64,000 nt of DNA, from positions 4,317,009 to 4,381,008 of the forward strand of contig CM075938.1 in assembly GCA_038030265.1 (NCBI GenBank), in the 5' to 3' direction. The notes under the pieces were generated by a model. It was given only the letters and a program-made list of their open reading frames with translations, ran no database searches and was not told the origin of the DNA. Numbering within the stretch: position 1 is the stretch's first letter; every line of letters begins with the position of its first letter. The position numbers and the translations under genes were made by a program. This document shows, in pieces, positions 58,101-64,000 of the stretch. The DNA is from Corythucha ciliata (taxonomy: Eukaryota; Arthropoda; Insecta; Hemiptera; Tingidae).

Positions 58101-60394
58101 TCGGGTTCACGAGCCCTGTGTCGCTCCTTCCGAAAGTTTTACTGCGAGAGGCGTGGAAGTTAAAGCTGAAATGGGACGAACCATTGCCAGAGGATTTGGA
58201 AGCTCGTTTTCGAAATTGGGCCAGTGAGTTATCTTCGGTCTTCGATATTAAGGTGCCACGATGGGTGAAAGGAGGAGAGGGAAGAGTTACTCTGCACACT
58301 TTTGTGGATGCCTGCAAGGAGGGCTACGGCGCGGCGGTTTTCCTGCGAAGTGAAGCCTCGGAGGGGACGAACGTCTATCTTGTTGCGGCCAAATCAAGAG
58401 TCACGCCGTTAAAAAATATTACTATGCCTCGACAGGAGCTGATAGCGGCCACTATTGGTGCGAGGCTGTGGAACTCAATCAGGGAAGCGTTCGTAGACGA
58501 AATTGAGAGTCATTTTTGGACGGATTCAAGCGTGGTCTGGACTTGGATCAAGAACAAAGAACCTTGGTCTGTATTTGTAAAAAATAGAGTTGACGAGATC
58601 CGTCGCCTTACGGATGAAGGAAAGTGGCATCACGTGCCTGGCGATTTGAACCCGGCCGATCTTCCCTCACGGGGGTGTGACGCGCGGACTTTGGTGTTGT
58701 CGAAATGGTGGGAGGGACCCCCTTGGTTATGTGAAACCACGGAGAAATGGCCTGTCTCGAGTCCCACAGCCAGCGAAATAGAAGAGGAAGTCGCAAAAGA
58801 GAAAAGAAAAACGGTTATCGCGTCGTTGGTCGTCGGAACGGCTCCGAACATTGACATTTGTTGGACTTACCGGTACTTTTCGAGTTATACCCGGATCGTG
58901 CGTGTCGTGGCGTGGTCGCGACGATTTGTGGAAAAATGTAAAAATCGGGACTCGAGGGGTGGGGAACTAACTGCAGAGGAATTTTCCACCGCTGAGACGT
59001 GGTTACTTCGAGCAATCCAAAATGAGTTTCTGGATGTCAGGAATAATCGTTTGGGCAATTTGAGTTTGTTTCAGGACGAACATGGAACCTACCGAGTGCG
59101 AACAAAAATAACAAGAAGAGACGATTCGGTGAATTTTCGTTGTCCGATCGTGCTGCCTGGATGGCACCCGGTGGTTGTCGCATTAATACGCCAAGCCCAC
59201 CTGGAAAATCAACACCTAGGCACACAAGGCCTTATGGTGGTACTAAGAGAAAGATTCTGGATTCATCGCGGACGTCGAGCAATCAGGTCGGTGGTTACAG
59301 CTTGTTCGAGATGTCGTCGATTTCAGAGCAAACATCTGAACGCGCCTACGGCAGACTTACCAGTGGAAAGAGTCAGGGATGCGGAGCCGTTCGAGGTGGT
59401 CGGCATGGACTTTGCTGGTCCGGTCTATTTGCGGGGAGGCGGGAAGGCTTGGTTTTGTGTTTTTACCTGTGCCGTCATTCGAGCCGTTCATCTCGAGTTG
59501 GTGAGTGGCCTTTCAACTAAAGAATTTCTTCTCGCTTTCAGACGCTTTATTGCGAGGAGGGGTCGTCCGTCTGTCATCTATACCGATAACGGCACTAATT
59601 TTGTCGGAACGTCGAATGCCCTGGAGAAAGTGGACTGGGATGAAATTGAGCGATTCAGCGCCGATAAGAAAATGGATTGGCGATTCCTACCCCCTTCCGC
59701 TCCATGGTGGGGAGGGTGGTGGGAGCGACTTATTGGGCTGATCAAACATCTCCTACTGAAGACGCTGGGAAAAGCGTCGCTTACGGCGGATGAGATGAAT
59801 ACCTTGTTACACGAGACCGAATCGATAATTAATGGAAGACCCCTGACTTATGTGTCGGAGGATTCGGACGATCTGACCCCGCTTACACCGTCTTTATTTT
59901 TGCAGGGCCCGAGGTCGAACGGTGTACCCGATTTAGATTATGTGGATGCGTCGAGTTTGAGTCGACGCGCGAAACACCGACTGAGATTGAAGATGGAATT
60001 ACGTCAACGATTCCGCGACGAATACCTCGCAAAACTGGCCCAGCATTCCGACAATAAGAACATCAGATACGTCGAAACAGGAGAAGTCGTTTTGATCGGG
60101 TCCGACAACAAGAAAAGACAGGATTGGCCGCTGGCTCGAGTTACCGAATTGATTCCTGGCAACGACGGCAGGGTACGTGTAGTGAGACTAGCTACGGCGG
60201 CGGGTCACACCGTGCGACCAATTCAGCGTGTCTACCCTTTGGAGGTACAACCGGAGCAGAGAGATGAAATCATACAACGAACCAAAAATGATGAAGACGT
60301 CACTGACGACAGCGTGGCTAAAAATAACGAAGCCACTACGACTCAAACACGAAAAGGACGTACGGTGAAACCACCTAAGAAATTGGATTTGTGA
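55187..60394 (+). CDS. BEL/Pao gag-pol polyprotein, intact 1735 residues
   Basis: Domains in order: helical N-terminus (1-100), Pao-type gag region (about 125-310), three cysteine knuckles (353-365, 384-397, 403-415), aspartic protease with DNGSQRS (464-470), reverse transcriptase with ADIRQAFL (793-800) and YVDN (877-880, the BEL/Pao form of the catalytic motif), and RNase H (about 1037-1160, FVDACKEGYGAA, FWTDSSVVWTW). Next come an integrase zinc finger (His1338, His1343, Cys1373, Cys1376), an integrase core with Asp1408, Asp1467 and Glu1513, and a C-terminal DUF5641-like region. The first ATG lies 36 bases after the LTR. No env-like frame follows. No stop or frameshift is seen, so it could encode all enzymes for its own copying. 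Confidence 0.95.
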   Translation: MNVLQKARRVRRRAFKKIGDELEQILTTAEQRRNELIAVQRTFSEKYEEIRKYDADIFAELLEKDATEDELAEEQKTTDEIVSKYNHISVLVTNALKEDDKSSEGSSSKHSSSSSNDSDRRKFKLPTLEFRKFSGEVKEWVAFWAQFRKIDEDSSLDETDKYQYLMQATSTGSRARRIVESYPPTGENYSKALSALKERFGREEVLVELYVRELISLIISNSHQSAKTNLSQLYDQLEGHLRALETLNVSSECSAMLYPMVESCLPEQLIREWQRRLATTTFNYETGNEKTPDSSKEKLIKLRHFIKSEVEGEELIKMAVSGFSMQGKQKVISGPRREVPTAVELSVTATASCLFCAGTHESSDCQEDLTYNQKRERIAKGGNCFRCLRTGHQSRACRAKLRCDKCGKGHLTYMCYSDSRMDNIATDNALASISETPKVVLQTLLIRLKTRNNQPAKLVKAFLDNGSQRSYILKRTVVGAGYDRVREEHLAHSLFGGHRLSRTKHDVFRIHVSSLDDRYHCNFEVLDQDNICDYSDPQNLRFLIQGREQQFSTLGAEIDKPVEILLGADVLAKLLTGRVEKMTNGLIATETKLGWAVMGKIENDCIADAVTTSCLTTTEPLTKLWDLEAIGIRDPSEQRLRQERTEDIKQFFQQTTTTALDGRYIVRLLWRSDQPELPSNYSLALKRTEAKYRSLKDKRMQADYDKVFEDWTAEGIIEECEPLGEGVPCHYLPHRPVIKEGSTTRIRPVFDASARAKSNLPSLNDCLEIGENLIEIIPRILLKFRLGKIGVSADIRQAFLQISIAEGDRNFLRFFRIDAEGEVRQFRHARVVFGVSCSPFLLGATILNHLEKIEDLCLQGELSFDPTVVAELKRAFYVDNLVASVSTSFELEKLKRTASGVLEIAKFELRGWAHSPTGLEPGTPREEKILGLLWDCGEDFLRISPIEKIPNLLEKVTKRVLLSTAQRVFDPIGFTSPVSLLPKVLLREAWKLKLKWDEPLPEDLEARFRNWASELSSVFDIKVPRWVKGGEGRVTLHTFVDACKEGYGAAVFLRSEASEGTNVYLVAAKSRVTPLKNITMPRQELIAATIGARLWNSIREAFVDEIESHFWTDSSVVWTWIKNKEPWSVFVKNRVDEIRRLTDEGKWHHVPGDLNPADLPSRGCDARTLVLSKWWEGPPWLCETTEKWPVSSPTASEIEEEVAKEKRKTVIASLVVGTAPNIDICWTYRYFSSYTRIVRVVAWSRRFVEKCKNRDSRGGELTAEEFSTAETWLLRAIQNEFLDVRNNRLGNLSLFQDEHGTYRVRTKITRRDDSVNFRCPIVLPGWHPVVVALIRQAHLENQHLGTQGLMVVLRERFWIHRGRRAIRSVVTACSRCRRFQSKHLNAPTADLPVERVRDAEPFEVVGMDFAGPVYLRGGGKAWFCVFTCAVIRAVHLELVSGLSTKEFLLAFRRFIARRGRPSVIYTDNGTNFVGTSNALEKVDWDEIERFSADKKMDWRFLPPSAPWWGGWWERLIGLIKHLLLKTLGKASLTADEMNTLLHETESIINGRPLTYVSEDSDDLTPLTPSLFLQGPRSNGVPDLDYVDASSLSRRAKHRLRLKMELRQRFRDEYLAKLAQHSDNKNIRYVETGEVVLIGSDNKKRQDWPLARVTELIPGNDGRVRVVRLATAAGHTVRPIQRVYPLEVQPEQRDEIIQRTKNDEDVTDDSVAKNNEATTTQTRKGRTVKPPKKLDL

Positions 60395-60552
60395 GTAATT
60401 GATCAAGCTTTGTCATGTATATTTTATTGATCCTTAATTTTATTGCTTTTGACATATTTTGATTTTTTTTCGTAATTTTGTATTTTACACTTTTGAGACT
60501 TTTGATTATCTAATTTGTAAAGTTGAAGCTCGCGGTGCTCTCTTTAACTTTT

Positions 60553-60562
60553 GGTGGGAGGA
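60553..60562 (+). other. BEL/Pao polypurine tract
   Basis: GGTGGGAGGA directly before the 3' LTR, the expected plus-strand primer. Confidence 0.75.
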
Positions 60563-60968
60563 TGTTGAGAGTCAAAGTGAAGTGCGGGAAGATAACCAGT
60601 AAGGTAACCTTTTTTTTGACGAAATATTTTGTAAGCCGTGGAGCTCCCCCCCTTTATTTTTTGAGAATGTGAATCGAGCGTGAGATGAGGTTAAGTCGAA
60701 GAAGAATCAAGTTGAATTATTAAAAGAGACCTCCTGGAAAATAAAGAAAACTGAAGTTAAAACGAGTAAAAGTCTGTTACTTACCTGTTGAATCCTCAAG
60801 CGTGGAAGACCCTGCAAAGAAAAAGGCAATCAATAGAAGAAGAACTGGGTAATTATACAAGACCTTTGATTGACCTGCACGTGGAGTATCCTACTCTCCG
60901 GCGACTTTGTCAGGGAAGTATTCAATTCATTCATCCTTTAAATTGTTATTGACGTTGTGTTTACAACA
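60563..60968 (+). repeat. BEL/Pao 3' LTR
   Basis: 406 bp, almost identical to the 5' LTR. It is followed by the target duplicate GTCCC. Confidence 0.95.
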
Positions 60969-60973
60969 GTCCC

Positions 60974-62062
60974 CATAGCCGAACGTAGGTGAACATTCAC
61001 CGCAGAAGAAATTACTTCTCCACTGAACTATTTCTTCGGTGACTTAAAATTCGATCGAATAGATTCGGTCGAATAAAATTTACATAATTCAAGAAGGCGA
61101 CAAATCTCATGTCTAAGGGAACAGGTCACTTCTGCCAGCGACAAGTAGCCCATCGTCGTTGGCTATCCGCCGAGTAACCACGCCAAGCGAGCGAGACGAA
61201 GGAATGAAGCTTCTAGTTCTAACTGAGTTGGGGAGAGGAGAGCACGAGTTCAGTGTTCTGTGTGGTGATTGTGTGTGTTGGGTGACCGTAAGAAAGTATC
61301 GGTTATTGGCAAGTACTAAAATTATTATTTCGATTGGTGTAGTTCGGTGTAATTAATTTTTATCGAGTTTTACGGCGCTTCCTGACTATCATGACGGATG
61401 AACTTATTTCAAGAATATTATAATAGTGATGCTGCATGATTGAATGCATGTTATTGTGAGCCTAATTTTCAGATTATGTAATTTATTCTCTTTTACTAGT
61501 ACATTGTGCTATATATTTTATTCCCTTTTATCGATATAAAGGGTAATACAAGCATTTTAAACTGTGTACTATAGTTTATAGAGCCATGCTTCTCCTTGTT
61601 TGACCTTCACTGTGAAACACAGGCCATTATTCCTCTTTCTACTGACTCATTCCACCCTCGCTGAATTTCGGTGGCTGTTTCCCGCCATACCGAACTTCAA
61701 TGCTAAACACCGGCGAGCTAATGCTGAATACCACCGAACGTGAGAAACAAGGCATTTGCCCAAATAGACGGGTTGCCGAACTAGGGAAGCGTATTTTCCG
61801 ATCATGATTGATTGCGCACCGATATCAAGGGACTAGCCCCACCGAACTTCTGCAGATAAGCCGGAGAACCTATTAGGCCCCAAACATAGGCACAGGTGAC
61901 CGAACATAGGCTCATTGAAGACGAAGTTCGGAAGCAAACTACCGAAATTTTACTCAGCGGTTTTACACAGAACAAAAAGTCACCGAACATCACCGCAGAA
62001 TGTTACTCGAAGAAGATCGGTGGTATTTTCAACGCCGAAGGCCTCATTTTTTCTCTCAGTGT
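60974..62062 (-). repeat. TTCGG/CCGAA motif-rich element (arm 2 copy)
   Basis: Mirror of 11320-12413, ending CTCTCAGTGT (complement of the ACACTGAGAG start). The BEL element interrupts it at its left side. The frame 61159-61356 (+) mirrors 12026-12223 and has no known motif. Confidence 0.45.
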
Positions 62063-62104
62063 AAACATATACATAAAACCTCTATTGGTAACCTCTAAGG
62101 CCTT

Positions 62105-63500
62105 TTCCTAATTTTAGCCATGGCCTTTTCCATATATTGTAGGTAAATTACCGCTATTTCCACAGTCTATCCGCTAAACAGCACTTATGCCAAGTTTAAA
62201 CTGCGAATTTCTCCATTTTAGCCGCGAATGAGTGCTTTTTGTCAACTTTAACAGCAAGTTAGCGCTTTTCGCCGCAAATTAGCACCTGATTAGCGGGGTA
62301 ATCCCCCCCCCATCCAAATAAAGACATAAATATGCGCTTTTCCCCAACTTTAGCAGCAAAGTAGATTTGGTATCCTGTGAATCAACGATGTTTCTTCAAC
62401 TTTCCTCGAGTTGGCGTTTTCCACAATTTTAGCTGCAAATTAGCGATTTTCTAGCGGTTTACTCAGTATGAGCTGAAAATTACTCAATATTAGCCGTAAA
62501 ATGCTCGAAATCTTCACCGTAACCATACACTGCGGAATAGCGATTTCGTCTGAGTTTTAGCCGCGTATTTACAAGTTTTTCAATCACAGCCATAAATTAG
62601 CGCTTTTTTCTCAATTTTAGCCTCAAAGTCTCCCGAGGAAGCCGCGAAATAACGTATTTCCAATTTTTGACGCAAATTTAAATTTGTCTCAATTTTAACC
62701 GTAAATTAGCGCTTTTTCGTAATTTTAGCAGTGCAGTAGCTATTTCTAGCCCGTGTATTAGCGATTTTTGTTCATCTTCGATATACAAAATAACGGCCAA
62801 CGAAAAATTTAGAGACCTTTTTTATAACGACAATGAAAAATTGGGAAAATACGGACTCGCGATCAAACTGACTTATGTTGTTTTTTTTACATAATATTTG
62901 TTATTTTTAAAAATAAAAATTGAGGTTTGCTAGCTGTTGGTACGTTACAAATTTAACCAATTTTGGCCACGGGTTAGCGCTTTTAATCAATTTCAGCAGT
63001 GCAGTAGGGATTCTTTCGTTTGTTTGGCGATTTTCCTCCATTTTAGCCACGATTTGGCGTTTTCCTCATTTTCAGCTGCAGTTTAGCCATTTTTTTTTGC
63101 AGCCAATTAGCACTTTTTTCTCAGTTTGAGTTGAAAATTAGTGTTTTTCTTAATGTTGGCCCCGCGAATTAATATTTTTGTCAATTCTAGCCGCGTAGTT
63201 TTTTTAGGTTTTAGCCCGCGTGAGCAATTTTTGTCTACGGATTAGCGCTGTTCCTCAGTTTGAGCCTCGATTCTTTCAGAAGCTCTACAGATTTTCGTTT
63301 TCTCAATTTCAGCCACGAATTATTGATTTTTCTTCATTTCAGCTGTGAAATAGCGTTTTCTGATAATTTTGCAGCGAATTAGCACATTATCTATTCTCTT
63401 CTTTTTTTTATTAATAGGCGATTTTTTGCCATTTGAGTTGTGAATTTGCCATTTTGGTCCAGTTTAAACTCGAATTAGCGTTGTTTTTCGCAACAATTGC
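62105..63500 (-). repeat. Degenerate 30-bp array, family i, reverse
   Basis: TTTTAGCCGCGAATTAGC-type units run from the arm (62105-62684) outward to about 63500, beyond the inverted-repeat boundary. Confidence 0.7.
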
Positions 63501-63699
63501 CACGAGTTTTGATTACTTGTACAGCTTTGTGTACTTGTAGGCTAGGGCTCTGTATGATCCATTTTTGTGCAAAGTTTCCATCCGCTAGCATCATTTTTGC
63601 GGCAGTTGTGCTAACAAGGACTTCGGAACTTCCACCTCCCACCATGACTACCCTTTCCTCTCAACTTTTTCGAAAAATGAAAACGTCAATCGAAGGCTG

Positions 63700-64000
63700 T
63701 TATTACACCGGGTTTTTGTGCAACTGGTTATTATGAACACTCGAAAAGCTAGTTCTAATCCCTCGCTTTCGGCTTTGTATGACGCTATTGAGGCACATTT
63801 GAGAGCTATTGAAACCTTGGACGTCACCCCGGGAATCGTGCGCTGCTGTTTTGTTTCCCCTCGTCGAGTCCTGTCTCCCTGAAGAGCTGCTACGGGCGTG
63901 GAAGAGGTCACAGTGGCACATCGAGGACGAGGAAAGCCTGGATGAGGAAGCGCCGGTAGCTAAGAAGAAGCTGACCTCGCTTATGATTTTCATCCGTCGG
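63700..64000 (+). pseudogene. Second BEL/Pao gag fragment, cut by the window end
   Basis: The frame RVFVQLVIMNTRKASSNPS...ALYDAIEAHLRAIETLDV aligns with residues 209-248 of the intact gag at 55187. After a frame change near 63850 it continues VESCLPEELLRAWKR and KKKLTSLMIFIRR, matching residues 261-306. It is clearly a different, diverged BEL/Pao lineage. The rest lies outside the window. Confidence 0.8.

Larger units (their letters stand above)
54749..60968 (+). mobile_element. Complete BEL/Pao LTR retrotransposon
   Basis: Two LTRs (403 and 406 bp) bound one long gag-pol frame. GTCCC is duplicated at both sides (54744-54748 and 60969-60973). Arm 1 still shows the unduplicated empty site (GGGAC, 12409-12413). 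The LTRs start TGTTGAG and end ACAACA and differ only by one substitution, a 1-base indel and a 2-base indel, so the insertion is recent. It inserted in the TTCGG element of arm 2 only. Confidence 0.97.
46402..62684 (-). repeat. Arm 2 of the giant inverted repeat
   Basis: Reverse complement of 10679-20503. It is about 10.06 kb once the BEL insertion and its target duplicate (54749-60973) are removed. It differs from arm 1 by that insertion, a 134-bp block at 47976-48109, a replaced segment near 53637-53815, extra MITE sequence near 53471-53505, and scattered substitutions. Confidence 0.9.

Noticed and set aside
55187..60394. Host gene instead of a retrotransposon polyprotein
   Set aside because: Flanking LTRs, primer site, polypurine tract and target duplication show it is a BEL/Pao element.

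Overview
The window looks like a piece of an AT-rich, transposon-dense animal genome, most likely an arthropod and plausibly an insect. The evidence is the mix of BEL/Pao, Ty3/gypsy, CR1-like, Jockey-like and RNase H-bearing LINEs, hAT and THAP/DDE_4 transposon remains, canonical GT...AG introns, and no bacterial-style operons. I recognise no conserved host gene with certainty. Two small spliced candidates (28747-28941, and 14358-14450 with its mirror copy) are the only non-transposon coding calls.

Layout. 1-2875: degenerate 30-bp-period arrays that switch orientation twice. 2876-5053: 5'-truncated gypsy pol plus 3' LTR. 5054-8450: sequence with no recognised gene. 8460-10676: another 30-bp array, then stacked fragments of an RNase H LINE, a gypsy element and a Jockey-like LINE ending in poly(A). 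10679-20503: arm 1 of a very large inverted repeat. 20504-25370: a nearly full CR1-like LINE on the minus strand. 26255-28280: a composite 22/30-bp array block. 28747-28948: a two-exon mini-gene candidate. 30104-32405: a LINE with an internal scrambled duplication. 32587-35910: more arrays, including a second composite block. 36000-39968: a further 30-bp array and a three-copy repeat around a 500-N assembly gap. 39969-40950: an element crowded with CGGTT/AACCG motifs. 40955-43470: a broken hAT transposase gene. 43800-44622: MITEs. 44658-46620: an internally deleted RNase H LINE. 46402-62684: arm 2 of the inverted repeat, holding a young BEL/Pao retrotransposon (54749-60968) with an intact 1735-residue polyprotein. 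62105-63500: another 30-bp array. 63700-64000: a second BEL/Pao gag fragment running off the window.

The most interesting signals are three. (1) The inverted repeat has arms of about 9.8 and 10.1 kb (after removing the BEL element) around a 26-kb spacer, and both ends of arm 1 coincide with LINE 3' ends. (2) Several seemingly different arrays share one 30-bp scaffold (CGCGAAT, a variable box, TTTT, a variable box, TTTTAG), and several are bounded by hAT-like CAGTGGCG termini. (3) Elements starting ACACTGRGAAAAA are filled with a short motif in both orientations (TTCGG/CCGAA or CGGTT/AACCG). Assembly artefact (two haplotypes joined head to head) is a live alternative for (1). Everything here was read by eye; no searches were run.
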